From Chaetoceros tenuissimus (lineage: Eukaryota > Bacillariophyta > Thalassiosirophyceae > Chaetocerotales > Chaetocerotaceae): a stretch of DNA of 64,000 nucleotides. The stretch lies in NCBI GenBank assembly GCA_021927905.1, contig BLLK01000056.1, positions 1-64,000 of the forward strand, given 5' to 3'. The notes beneath the pieces were generated by a model. It worked only from the letters and a program-made list of their open reading frames with translations, was not told the origin of the DNA and ran no database searches. Made by a program: the position numbers and the translations under genes. How positions within the stretch are numbered: the stretch's first letter is position 1; every line of letters starts with the position of its first letter. Shown here in pieces: positions 9,724 through 20,968 of this stretch.

Positions 9724-10339
9724 TGTAAAGAAACTAATCGAAGAAAGAATTCTTGTACAACAGAAGAGGTTGTATCTGGCTGTTGATTTAGAATACAGCA
9801 AATGAAGAAGAGTAGAGCAAGGAGTTGATGCTTTTATAAATCAATACGAGTAAACTCCTATTCCTCTCACAGCAGATCAATTCCTTTCCAAGCACCAGTC
9901 CCATCAATCAAAGACCAGAATGCTCGCCAATGACGGAAATAGACAGGATGGATGTCACGACTGGATTAAAAAATTAACGGAAATCAAAAGTTGATCGATG
10001 CATCAACGCTTTTTGTATAACTTATGTAATTGACCATGAGGATATTTTAGATATAATGGCTTTTTCATTCTATAAAAAATTGAGTATTTGCTAGTTGATG
10101 AATCAGCAATATGCAGGGAAATGCAAAGTTATTTTTTTATGAAAAGTACATGGCAAGGGGGTATTATGTTGGCTAGAAAGTGAATCTTTTGCGATGAGAA
10201 AAATGAGACATTCATCAACATGGAGTTGTTTGCAATAATTGCACTTCTTTTGTTTACCCTCTTCTCTATCAAAAGAATCAAGCTTGTGTCGTCTGCCTAT
10301 CCCTTCATATTTGTATTATTAATACATCGAGTTCAAAAA
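9724..10339. promoter_or_regulatory. Divergent intergenic region
   Basis: 616 bases between the ankyrin gene (minus) and the SDR gene (plus). It contains AT-rich stretches, with no named element. An in-frame ATG at 10220 opens a 40-residue hydrophobic extension of the SDR, which I consider upstream of the true start. Confidence 0.4.
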
Positions 10340-11536
10340 ATGAGGCGGACTTTCCTTTCTCTGCTCCTCTTTCTAGCATTCTTTGCATCGATAAAAACAG
10401 ATGCATTCTCGTTACACATGTCGTCATCTCCAACAACAAAGCCAAATGGAGGCCTCACCTATTCACACATTCAAAACATGGCTCAAAAGCGGTTCCATAA
10501 CAAATCTTCAACACCAATGAAAGATAAAGTGACTGTGATTACAGGATCAGCTGGAGGCATCGGGTCAGAACTCTCGACAGTCATTTACAATCTAGGAGGA
10601 ACAGTCATCGCCTTAGATCGCGATCAGCAAGGCTTGGAAAAATTACAAGAAAAGTTAGAAGCTAGTAATTCCAATACTGGAGCATTTATACCAATGATTG
10701 CTCAACATGAAGATCTCAACAGTGTGTCAAACGTCGCGGAAGAAATTCTAAAAGAATTTCCCAAAGTGGATGTATTGATTAATAATGCAGGATTGACGTA
10801 TCGAGATACTACACTACTATCATCACATGGAAATGATTTATCCTTTACTGTGAATTATCTATCGCACTTTTTATTAACGGAGAAATTAGCAAAGGCTTTA
10901 TCGAATGCACATGGTAGGATTGTACATATTACTTCAACGTATCATTGGCAAGTAGATGGGTCAGAATTGATTCCAGTCAATGGGAGGGGACCAATGGCTT
11001 ATGAAGGTCAGAAGGAATATCAAAGTAGTAAACATGTCGAAAGGGCATATGGAAATTCAAAGTTGGCACAGATTTGGCATTGTCGAACGACAAATATTGA
11101 GAATGTGAATTCTGTATGTGCATGTCCGACTTGGGCTTCGACGGGGATTGGAGGTGAAGATGCAAGAGACTTTTTGCAAAAGTATGCATTTCCTGTTGCA
11201 GACTGTGGTCCGGGGATTTCTAGTTCTTTGAATGCTATATTGAAATCGGATGATGAATTGAAGGGTGCTTTGAATGGCGGTGATTGCTTTGTTGCTAATT
11301 CTAGGATATTAGAATACATTTTGGGAAGAAATACGATACTTGCTGGGGACTTTGTTACAAATGTATTGGGATGGAGAGATACTATTACGGATATTGCAGG
11401 TATGGTTCTGCTGTTTGGACAAAAGAGAACGTATAGTGACTTTATCATACAAAAGACTTCGCCACAGTCGAATGATGTTGGAAAGATGAAGAAGTTACGA
11501 GAATGGAGTTTGAAGGAGGTTGCTCAGTGGCTATAA
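10340..11536 (+). CDS. Short-chain dehydrogenase/reductase, targeted
   Basis: A 398-residue SDR from the ATG at 10340; an earlier in-frame ATG at 10220 would give 438 residues. The later start is preferred because it gives a standard signal peptide (MRRTFLSLLLFLAFFASIKTDAFSLH) whose end, DAFS, resembles the A-F plastid cleavage motif. The Rossmann fold is intact: VTVITGSAGGIGSELS (TGxxxGIG), an Asp for adenine at VIALDRDQ, NNAGLTY (NNAG), a Ser in HITSTYHW and the catalytic YGNSK (YxxxK). The fold resembles retinol dehydrogenase- and protochlorophyllide reductase-like SDRs, but the substrate is not predictable. It is divergent from one ankyrin paralogue and convergent with the other. Confidence 0.85.
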   Translation: MRRTFLSLLLFLAFFASIKTDAFSLHMSSSPTTKPNGGLTYSHIQNMAQKRFHNKSSTPMKDKVTVITGSAGGIGSELSTVIYNLGGTVIALDRDQQGLEKLQEKLEASNSNTGAFIPMIAQHEDLNSVSNVAEEILKEFPKVDVLINNAGLTYRDTTLLSSHGNDLSFTVNYLSHFLLTEKLAKALSNAHGRIVHITSTYHWQVDGSELIPVNGRGPMAYEGQKEYQSSKHVERAYGNSKLAQIWHCRTTNIENVNSVCACPTWASTGIGGEDARDFLQKYAFPVADCGPGISSSLNAILKSDDELKGALNGGDCFVANSRILEYILGRNTILAGDFVTNVLGWRDTITDIAGMVLLFGQKRTYSDFIIQKTSPQSNDVGKMKKLREWSLKEVAQWL

Positions 11537-11656
11537 GTATAAGAACTTAGTTTATTCTGCATCTGGTGCTTTTCTTCGAACATAAAATAGACAGCTTCAG
11601 TTTCAAATGTTCATAGAAGCCTGTCGAGTTTCGATTTCGTTCTATTTCTAGTTTTC

Positions 11657-13153
11657 TTACATACTAGCAACATCTTCATCGCTACTATCAGAGCCTGTAT
11701 GTGCTTTCTTCAGTTGGTCGTATTCATCCATGATTTCATTTTCCAACTTTTCAATCTTTCTCTTGTACTGCTGATTTTGCTGAGTTAACTCTTTGACTTC
11801 TTCCTTTGCCTCATCTTGTTCAAGCTGCATAATGGTAATGTCTTGATGGAGGTCCTCGATTTCTTCTTGTAGCTTCTTCTCATTCTCCTTGGACTTGATT
11901 TCTAATAATGCAATTTTGCTCTTCAAGTCTGCCACTGCCTTTGTCTTGTTGTTGTATGAGATAAGAAACTGAGTACTTTGATTTGCAACTACCTCCTTTG
12001 CATGCTCATATTTTCTCACAAGAGCAAACAAAGGCTTCCATTCTTCGGATTGATACTTGGTCCCGCTCATGTCGAGGATCTTGATTCGATCTAGACAAGT
12101 TTGACCTGATTTGATTTCTTGAGCATTTAGAAGTTCTATACCTCCTTTCTCGACGAAATACTTGAGAAGCTGTGGTCCATGAGCATCGCTCTTTTTCAAA
12201 GCAACATGGAAAGCAGTTTCTCCAAACTTGTTTGGAGCTAGTAGAATGTCTTTTCCCCCCGCTTCGACCATCAGCCTCACAGACTCAATAGAAGCTTTTT
12301 TCATACATATAGTGTGCAATACAGTGTCCTGACGGGCATCTCTCGCGAACAAAAGATCCTTACCACCGACATCTAAAAGTAGTTTAACAACATCTGTCCC
12401 GCCATTGTTTCTGCATGCAAAATGGAGTGATGTATTTCCAGCACTAGTTGCAAGCACTAAATCTTTTCCTCCAGCTTCAACAAGGATCTTGATGATATCC
12501 AAGATGGCGTCATTTATGCATGCAGTGTGCAAACAGTTTACACGTTGGGCAGCCATTTGGAGTAATAGATCATTTCCTCCTGTATTGATTAGTAACTTGA
12601 TCACATTGGCATTTTCATTTACACCATTGCAAGCGTGATGAAGGACAGTGTATTTCAACTTATTACAAGTTTGAAAGAGTACCTCTTTACCTCCAACATC
12701 CAAAATCAATCTCAATACTTCCATGTTGGGATTTATATTCTTCTGTACAAGGTTACTTAGGGGAGAAAGCCCTTCCAATGTAGCCTCAAAAAGGATGGAT
12801 TTCCCTACAAGATTGATCATCAAGTTGATGATATCAAATGGAGCATTTCGTCCACATGCCGCATTGAATGTAGTGAGTCCGTATTTCTTATCTTTCCATT
12901 CTTTCCACTGAATTTGTTCCTTCTTCATGTCGTTAGAGATATCATCTTGATTCAAGAAGTCTCGAGCTTCCGTCCACTTTGCCAACAAACATAAATCGCT
13001 GAGAAAAGAAGCATTATCTGCTGGATCAGACACCTTCGCAACTGAACTTGAAGTATTCGTGCCCTGATTTGATTGTTTTTCCATAAGTTGCTTATGTGCT
13101 TCTGCTCGTTTGAAGGCGTCACGAAGGTAAAGACCTGTTGCTTTAGGATTCAT
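11657..13153 (-). CDS. Ankyrin-repeat/coiled-coil protein (paralogue 2)
   Basis: A 498-residue protein with a clear ATG at 13153. A ~60-residue head is followed by a block shared with the paralogue at 8230 (LCLLAKWTEARDFLNQ; ISNDMKKEQIQWK). About eight ankyrin-like repeats follow, to residue ~340, marked by VLHHACNG, CLHTACIN, SLHFACRN and VLHTICMK, each followed by LLLDVGGKDLL-type ends. Residues ~380-480 form a coiled coil, shorter than in the paralogue. The end is acidic (GSDSSDEDVASM). No signal peptide or membrane segment. Function unknown; likely a protein-binding scaffold. Confidence 0.87.
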   Translation of the reverse strand: MNPKATGLYLRDAFKRAEAHKQLMEKQSNQGTNTSSSVAKVSDPADNASFLSDLCLLAKWTEARDFLNQDDISNDMKKEQIQWKEWKDKKYGLTTFNAACGRNAPFDIINLMINLVGKSILFEATLEGLSPLSNLVQKNINPNMEVLRLILDVGGKEVLFQTCNKLKYTVLHHACNGVNENANVIKLLINTGGNDLLLQMAAQRVNCLHTACINDAILDIIKILVEAGGKDLVLATSAGNTSLHFACRNNGGTDVVKLLLDVGGKDLLFARDARQDTVLHTICMKKASIESVRLMVEAGGKDILLAPNKFGETAFHVALKKSDAHGPQLLKYFVEKGGIELLNAQEIKSGQTCLDRIKILDMSGTKYQSEEWKPLFALVRKYEHAKEVVANQSTQFLISYNNKTKAVADLKSKIALLEIKSKENEKKLQEEIEDLHQDITIMQLEQDEAKEEVKELTQQNQQYKRKIEKLENEIMDEYDQLKKAHTGSDSSDEDVASM

Positions 13154-14111
13154 GGTATCTGAAGTTGAAGTGCAATATTTGGTTGCTCTCTATTTACTGT
13201 TTGCATTAAAATAAGTCAAGGCATAGTGATAGAGATGGCTTTGATTCCATAGATTGAAACTCCGTCGATACTCCGTGTTCTACATTCTTATTCAAATATC
13301 AATCCCATCATTGTTGAGAGGAGGTTGCGCGCTAATGATTGTTTTAGACAGATGGAACGATCCACGAATGTAAATAGAAACTTCCATGAAACATGTGCAG
13401 TTTCTTACACATACAAAGCATATTCCGAGCAGGACCTTGAATTGATCAAAGCTAGAAATCTTCTTTGATAGCTATATATTCAACTCATTTGTAAATCACA
13501 TTGATCGCTCTTGAAGAAACACTATTCCCTCTGTTGCTTCCATTCTCATTTTATGTTTAAATAATTGAGTAAAATAATTCGCCAAAGAAGAAGAAATCAC
13601 TTGTGTAAGCTTAGACTTAGGCAGCTACAGTAAAAATACTGCATGGTCCAATATGTATTTTTCAAGATGCAGTCCTTTCATGGTGGCAAACGAAAAAGGG
13701 GAAGAGTTCGCAGTGTTCGCATTTGAAGCGTTCGATTTTCAATTTTTATTCGAGGACATTTGATGACATAATAGCACGTAAATACTAAATTAGTAAAAAT
13801 ATGACGAGTCATAATACCAATCTCATCTTTTGGCGAAGACATAAGTCTAAATTACTAAAATAGATGAGCTAATCCATTTTCCTGTAACTGAAACAAGACT
13901 TGTACGAGTCTGGTACGTACACTTTTCTAAACTCAACGCTCGCAAAATGAAAAAAGATCCTCATCTGTGATGATTATTGTACCACACCTTGTTTTATAAA
14001 ACTTTATTATTCCAATTCAACTGCATCTAGTTATCATACAAAGAACACTTTTCCAACGCTGTGCTGCTAATATCAACTATACAATACATATGCATATTTA
14101 TATTCTAAAAG
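13154..14111. promoter_or_regulatory. Divergent intergenic region
   Basis: 958 bases upstream of both the ankyrin gene (minus) and the SASA esterase gene (plus). It has several related runs of the type CTAAATTAGTAAAA / CTAAATTACTAAAA at 13785-13862. No gene or RNA is seen. Confidence 0.4.
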
Positions 14112-15716
14112 ATGTCTAGGCGGTTACTTTCATATATTATTTCATGGATGGCTTTATTAACGTCCCATCAAGTCTATGCAACGAGTAACACACCTCCTAC
14201 TTTCCAAAAGTACTGTCAAGGCACTTCCATAAAATGTGAATCCAATCACGAATGTACATCATCACAAGTTTGCAGGCATCCTTTTGAATGGACAGCAGTC
14301 GAAGAACCAGATCATTCCAAGAAACTCAAAGTATTCATCATGATGGGTCAAAGTAACATGATTGGCTATGGCCAAGTACATCCTGTACAAACACAGGGAA
14401 CGTTATTGAATGAAATATCAAATGGAAATTATCCACATTTAATCACGGGTTTCAACGGTACACATGCTACCTGGAGAGAACGAAGAGATGTACGTATTGT
14501 ACATAGAAGATATACATCCAGTGAACAGGGTAATACACATCTAAGTGTAGATTGGATCGATGATAGTTTTGTCGGTTTAGAAGTACAATTTGGAAATATT
14601 GTAGGTCATGTCTTTGATAACCCTATATTGATTATCAAAGTTGGTGTCGGTGGAAGATCGATGGGGTATGACTTCTTACCTCCTGGTAGTGCACGATACA
14701 CTTCCGGTGGGAAATCGTATCCTGGGTATGGGCAGTGTCCACAAGTATCCAATGGAAATGCCATACAAGCGACAGAGGATGACTGTGGTTCATGTCGAAG
14801 CCATACAGGACCTACATGTCCTGTGTTTTGGGATAGTATTGAAACTTGTAAAAGTTCTTGTGGGTCTGGAAGTCATGCGGGTCAACAGTATGACAATGAT
14901 GCACGGAATGTAAAAGCTATCTTGAGTGATATACATTCATATTACCCAGACTATCAAGATCAGGGATTTGAAATTGCTGGCTTTGTCTTTTGGCAGGGAT
15001 ACAATGATCAATTCCATGATGGGCATCCTGCAAGATATAAGGTGAATATGCAGAACTACATCAACGCTTTGATGAATGAATACAGTGAATATGAAGGTAC
15101 CAAGAAATTTGTTCATGCAACTGTTGCCTTTGGAGGTAACGAGCCTCACAGTGATACAAATAAAGATGGGTATAAAAGTGCTGAAAATGTAATCTATCAG
15201 GCGCAAAAAGATGTCAATGGTGATGATATCCCAGCCTTCAAGGATATAGTAAAGGTTGTAGATACTCGGCCATTCTGGAGGTCAGGTGAAGAATCTCCAG
15301 TTGCAAACCGAAGACATCACTACCATCAAAATGCAAACGTATACATGGATGTTGGAAATGCTCTTGGATGGGCAATGGTTGACTTGCTTCTTGATACGGA
15401 TGAGTTTGCAAGTATTCAAGGTACCTATCAGCCTAGCGCTCCTCCGACAAAGACACCATCCACCAGTCCTTCCCTCCGACCTACAAGCACTCCCTCTGCT
15501 AGTACTTTCTATCCTACAAAGACCAAGTCATCATCTCCCACTTCTGAACCATCTTCATCACCAGTCATTAGCAGGGAACAAGAAAAAGAACAAGAAAAAG
15601 AGCAAATTTCAACAATTTTTACACAAGCCATGACTACCTCCTCTGCTTATTCATTGACCTCAAAAGCATCCATCTATTCCGCAGTTTCTTTGTTCCTCTT
15701 CATGATGTACAATTAA
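14112..15716 (+). CDS. Secreted SASA-type (sialate O-acetylesterase-like) carbohydrate esterase
   Basis: A 534-residue single-exon protein. Residues 1-24 are a signal peptide ending in VYATSN. A Cys-rich segment (~34-56) precedes the SGNH/SASA hydrolase domain, which opens with VFIMMGQSNMIGYG (nucleophile Ser in GQSN). GVGGRSMGYDF is a likely second oxyanion block, and FVFWQGYNDQFHDG is the third block. A late His-rich segment (RRHHYHQNANVYM) could supply the catalytic His. From ~residue 440 a Ser/Thr/Pro linker (PTKTPSTSPSLRP) and a charged EQEKEQ stretch lead to a hydrophobic C-terminus (SAVSLFLFMMYN), as in GPI-anchored surface proteins. A role in deacetylating surface or environmental polysaccharides is inferred. 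Confidence 0.75.
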   Translation: MSRRLLSYIISWMALLTSHQVYATSNTPPTFQKYCQGTSIKCESNHECTSSQVCRHPFEWTAVEEPDHSKKLKVFIMMGQSNMIGYGQVHPVQTQGTLLNEISNGNYPHLITGFNGTHATWRERRDVRIVHRRYTSSEQGNTHLSVDWIDDSFVGLEVQFGNIVGHVFDNPILIIKVGVGGRSMGYDFLPPGSARYTSGGKSYPGYGQCPQVSNGNAIQATEDDCGSCRSHTGPTCPVFWDSIETCKSSCGSGSHAGQQYDNDARNVKAILSDIHSYYPDYQDQGFEIAGFVFWQGYNDQFHDGHPARYKVNMQNYINALMNEYSEYEGTKKFVHATVAFGGNEPHSDTNKDGYKSAENVIYQAQKDVNGDDIPAFKDIVKVVDTRPFWRSGEESPVANRRHHYHQNANVYMDVGNALGWAMVDLLLDTDEFASIQGTYQPSAPPTKTPSTSPSLRPTSTPSASTFYPTKTKSSSPTSEPSSSPVISREQEKEQEKEQISTIFTQAMTTSSAYSLTSKASIYSAVSLFLFMMYN

Positions 15717-16127
15717 AAAGAATTGGTAATTCGACTATCCTATGTTCCACTACTTCTTGAGGAGATAATTTGAAAAGAAGTCTAGTTATATAATAAATCC
15801 ATAGCTAATTCCAGTTTCAGAAATACTACTATACTTTTTGTTTGTCTACTTTGGAATGGTTCCATCATTAGCCAGCCATTATTTCGGGTCTTTCAATCCT
15901 TTTGTTAACCATGGACAGATTTCACAGGTCAAAGTATGTGTGAGAAAACAAGTGGAATGAACCTCGATCTTGGATTCACTAGTCTTTCCCTTGATCTACC
16001 CTCCCAAAATCAAGTGAAGTCCTTTCTATTGTGGCTTTGAATAGATTCTAAAATAATTTCACATTTCTAACCCTTGGTTTGATTTTACGTTTAATGAAAT
16101 ATCGAGTACCTAGAACTCTAGGTGCAA
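15717..16127. other. Intergenic region between convergent genes
   Basis: About 410 bases between two converging genes, holding both 3' ends. No gene, repeat or RNA is recognised. Confidence 0.4.
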
Positions 16128-19100
16128 CTAGGTGCATGGACCACAAGTTGCTGGGCTTGCTTTTTGATCCTCCAGTTGACTACCAGTCGAAAGCGAGCTC
16201 ACATGTTCTTGTAAACAATGTAGAAATCCTTCTTCGTGACATTTATCAAGTTTTTTCGCAAGCGTCTCATCCATTGGATCTATCATGGAATCTGGAAGCT
16301 CTTCCCCTAGATTGATTGTTTTAAGAGCTTTCCTAGTTTCCGTCGGAAGAAAAATATCACTCTCAAACTTTCTACAACAAGGAACACCATACCCTCCTTC
16401 AAGAATACTAAGTACTCTGCCACTACAGCTCTTCTTCGCCATTTGACAAATTACATGGGTCACTGTTCCAAAATCTTGCGCAGACAGACCACCCATTCCA
16501 AGTGGGTCGTTCACATGCGCATCAAAACCAGCGGAAATAATAATTAGCTCTGGATCAAACTTTTCAACAGCTGGAGTAACTTGACTAACCAATGCAGTGC
16601 CTACAGATGATGCAGTTACTCGCTTTCCAAGTGGAATATTGAGAACTCCAGGGTGAGGTGATGTGTCTCCACATCTACCTGGGAAAATTCCTTCGTTCTT
16701 GTTAGTGCGTAGTCCACGACCTAAAACATCTGCCTCGTTATCATCTTGATAGCCATTGATGTGGGGTCCTCCAACATGAGTTGATACGTAGAGAAATCTA
16801 GGATCGTATGTGGAGCATAAGATGTCCTGTGTACCATTTCCATGATGCAAATCGATATCAATTACACATACGCGCTTCAAACCCAAACCTCCTTGAGATC
16901 TTGGAGCTGCCGCATAGAGAGCTGCTGCAGCGGCAGCATTCAAAAGACAAAATCCATTCGATATTGCTTTCATCGGGCGCAATTCTCTACCAGCATGATG
17001 ACCAGGTGGCCTAACCGCACAGAATGCATTTACGCAATTACCTCCTACAATCATATCAACTCCCTTGAGAGCAGCAGCAACGGCAGACACAGCGGCTGTA
17101 AATGATCCTCTAGATCCCACTATTGAGACAAGTAAATAGCATTAGAAAGGAAGCAAAAGAAACTGAAAACAAGGCGAAAACATTTACTTACTTGTATCTT
17201 CACCACCTTCACCATCACTGTCGTCTGTCAAAGGTACTCCTTTTGCATCCTGAGGCAAACTAGTAATTTTCTTTTTGATTCTCTTCAAGTAAGAAGCTTT
17301 ATGAGCCATTGGCAATACTTTGTCCTCAGCTAATGTCAAGTATTCATCTTCGATCTTTGTGATCAAAGGCATTGTAGGTTTCTTTCCGGCTCCAGCCTTT
17401 TTTGCACCTTTGAGTGCAGCAGGAAGTCTGACAGCACGCTCAAAACTACCACTTGCAGTAATATGTTCATTGCACCTGGAGTCCGTTAGGACTGCAGTAA
17501 CATTGTTTCCAGAGTCAACATGACTCAAACGGACAATAGCTCGACGGAAGATTCTCTCACAAGTTTTTCTCCATTCCTTGACAATCTTATCCTTGTTCAT
17601 AGAAGGAGGCAATGCGTTTGAATAAACATTCTCTTCGTACTGTCCCTTGGTACTCATGCAAGTAATTAGAAGAGAGGAAAGTTTATTTCTTCGAGTTTCT
17701 AAATCTTGTACTCTCTTTTCAGATTCTGTCACGACATGGTTCAAAGTGTTTACAAGCTTTTGCAAGGCATTTTTTAGGAAAGTGAGTGGTGATGGTTTGC
17801 CGTCAATATCAGCCATTGCTTGTAGTAGATAAGGACTTGCAAAATAATCAATGGTCCAAATTGTCTTTTCATCTACAGACAAAGATCCCATATTTGGAGA
17901 AATAGAAGGTGTGAGTCCTTTGGAGTCAGGAATGGAAAGGGGTTGCACCTTCTTCTTTGGAGTGACAAGAACATTGTGGTCGGCTTGAGTGGGATTTGCA
18001 TTCCAACAATAAGGAGGTGCAATACTTGATAGTACTCCATGTAGTTGCATGATTGGTTCTGTCACATCTTCGGAATCATCCATAGCGGTAGCTTTCGTTT
18101 TTGTTGGATCGGGATATTTTTGAAGCATGTAGTCAAATGGAAGATTGAGTAGTGCATCTGGAAAGTGAAAAGTCTTTATGGACAATGGATGCGTATCGGT
18201 AAGCGAAGCTGTGGCAGATGCGTCAATATCGGAAAGGTCATTCTCTTGATTGTGTGTTTGTGCATATAATTTGAGAGCCATTGCAAGACGGTGAGCATCG
18301 AGAAATCTTGGGAAGGCAGCTTTTGGAAGTCCGAGGAAACTGAATTCGTTTCGTAGTCTAGTGACAGACAACTCTTCATCAGTAGAGTAAGGATACTTCA
18401 TGATTGTATTAGAGGAAACATCAAGGGTCTCAAGTTCAAATAAAGGTCCGGTGGAAAATTGACTAGTTGCAGCAGGGTTACTTCCTTTCTCATCTCCATT
18501 CCAAAAAGGAGCCAAGAAAATGACATGGACTTCATTTTTGGACGAACTCCGCCTAGAACTAAGCTGACTCCCAAGTGCCTTGATCTCAGTAACATGCAAG
18601 ATTCTTGCAGGCCATGGTTGACCACCTTTATTTCTATAGCTCTTGGCAAGAATGATTCCCTCTCCAATTCCATCAACTGTAAAGTTTCGATTCTCCTCGT
18701 AGCGAATGCTTGGTCTAGTCCTTCCAGAAGAAGTATTCTTGTTGGCGTTTCTCCGTTGAATCTTTCGTTCCCACTTCTTCATTCCCTCTTGCAATTCATC
18801 AGACTCTAAATCAAACGTCTCAAGGTCATCAATCCAAAGACATTTCCATAAATCTCCAAGATCTTCATCTCTTACAAAAGCAATGACTATAGCTTCAAAG
18901 CCTTGCCAAATAGCTCTTCGACCAATGAGATAAGAACCACCACTATGTCCATCGGGCTTATCTGCCTTGACAGTAGTCCATCCATCCTGTGTCAAAACAC
19001 ACGGATCATAGGATATTCTCCTCACAGCATCCAAAATAATTTGATTTCTCTCTGGAATCGAACTCACAGGACATTGAATCGTATACGCCAAGATACGTTT

Positions 19101-19916
19101 GGCAGTACTGGGAGTATCATGCAAATGATAAATAAATCGAAACAACAATTCAATCGCAGTAAAATCCTGTCCATTACGAGCATGCTTGACAACCCATTCA
19201 TGAAATGGCATTTCAATTCTCTTGACTGTGGAATTACTCATGATTTCAGCTTGATTCATGAGAATATCCTTTTCAATCATTTGCAAATTCCCATTCCAGT
19301 CTTGTCGCCATGTGAATTCATTCACGACTTTTTCAAATTGCGGTCCAATTTGTAGAGATGTTTCAAGTTGTACCAGTTCCCTTGGAGTAAGTTTGGCTAG
19401 TGGTGGAGCAGGTGGTATCGGTTCTAATTTCACCAAGGATAAAAAGGCTGGGTCACATTCTGGTATCTTCATGGCTTCGGGTGTAGAGAGTGCCGCTAGT
19501 GAATCATTGTTGGTATAAGCTATTCTCGACTGTTTGGGAGTTTCCGATTCCTTTTTCTCTTCCATTATAGCTGAATTTGAATTCGATTTGGATCCAATTG
19601 GCGATGAAGACGAGGATGATGCCGGTAAAGCATTCGATGCATTGATGATTACTGAATCCAAAGTGGAAGAATCGAGTTTGAAATTTTTAGGATTGGATTC
19701 TTCTTGACTCGACACTTGGTCCATCTTTCGTTTTTGCAAAGATGAATTCGATTCTGTTGAATTAGACTGCGAGTCGCTAGTTGTAGTATTACTGGTTTCT
19801 TGGGAACCTTGTTGTTGCTTGGCATTGGAAGTCCCATCGTCATTGCTATTGTTGGCTATAGGAGACGACAATGATGCAAGTGTATCCATTTTCTGATTTG
19901 AATCTGAGTTCTCCAT
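16128..19916 (-). CDS. Histone deacetylase with PWWP-like N-terminal extension (two exons)
   Basis: Two exons, 19916-17192 and 17119-16128, joined by a 72-base intron (17191-17120, GTAAGT...CAATAG). The join makes an ATG codon and gives GGEDTMGSRGSFTAAV, which continues the conserved start of the HDAC fold (HKASYLKRI ... EDT ... GSFTAA), so homology supports the splice. The product is ~1238 residues. Catalytic blocks are intact: RPPGHHAG (His pair), DIDLHHGNGTQD and SAGFDAHVNDPLG (zinc ligands), LEGGYG (Tyr). The order fits class II-type deacetylases. The first ~130 residues are Ser/Asn-rich; ~330-400 hold a Trp-rich block ending in DLETFDLESDEL; ~410-500 hold a PWWP-like segment (GEGIILAKSYRNKGGQPWPA). 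Removal of acetyl groups from histones, guided by a chromatin-reading N-terminus, is inferred. Confidence 0.85.
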
Positions 19917-20968
19917 GGTTTATAATAATATAATATATAAATAAATATATTGAAAGAGTCTTTGGAGAGTACTAGAGCTTGCTGGAAGAGCCAAAGAATA
20001 ACTTTTTATTTTTTGAAAAAAAGTGACTTTTTTTTTTCAAATTTGAAAGGCGGTATTTTGTCGTAACTAGAATGAATCTTTAGGAAGCGAGCCAAGGAAA
20101 TACAGATTCTATTCTATAAAAGGAAAGGAAGCAATGTGAGTATTCTCTTTTTTTGAAATTTGATAATGGCATGCAATATCACTACAATTCAATTACAGGC
20201 TGAATAAGTACGAAAAATAGACTCGACACGACTCGATCAATGGCATTCTAGATCTCCTCTTCCAGCCACCTTTTGAAAGAGACGATTGCTACTTGTCTTC
20301 TATACGTACAGTATCAATGTAAAGCAATCAGTGTCCAAAGCCTCCTTTCATTGGCAGTATTTGCAATACAGTCATGCAACTAAAATGAAAGGTGTTGCCT
20401 CTCAAATGTCTCTGCTTTTTGGTGAGACGCCTTTGGAGACTACGTGGCTAGAAGTATACAAACTTCATTTTTAACATGGCAATGCACCGAAAAGTCAAAT
20501 CGGAATACCATTGTTTTCTCCCTTATTTAAGAAGCGAATCAAAACTCATGCCACGATTCACGTACCTCTAATACTAAAGGAAGTTCTTCTTGTGGTTGCA
20601 AAGTGTTTGAATGGAATTTAATGATGCAATCCAATATACCTAGTTTCTAGTGGAGAGACATTTTTGTGCTAAAAAAGGGAGAGGGAGTCGATCAGCGCAG
20701 TACGTACGTCGTACGTTTCCATTTTTCTCTCTCTCTTTTCCCTTTGCATCTCTTTTGAGTCTGACGATGAAGAAAAGCTTTTTCGTGTTGGATTTTTGAC
20801 CAAACATCAACATCAAATGAATGAAATAAAAGATACACACTGGTATTTCATTGAAATAAATGAGTGAGCTTAGTTTCAGTTGCCATAGCTCTTTATAGCA
20901 CCTTTTATATACACACTACTAGCAAATATAGTACTGATTTTATAGAAATTTGAAAAGAAAGATAAAAA
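19917..20968. promoter_or_regulatory. Divergent intergenic region
   Basis: 1,052 bases between the HDAC gene (minus) and the GPX-like gene (plus). It contains a long T-run near 20028-20038 and a GTACGTACGTCGTACG alternation near 20700. A 62-codon open frame at 20286 is not convincing. Confidence 0.4.
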
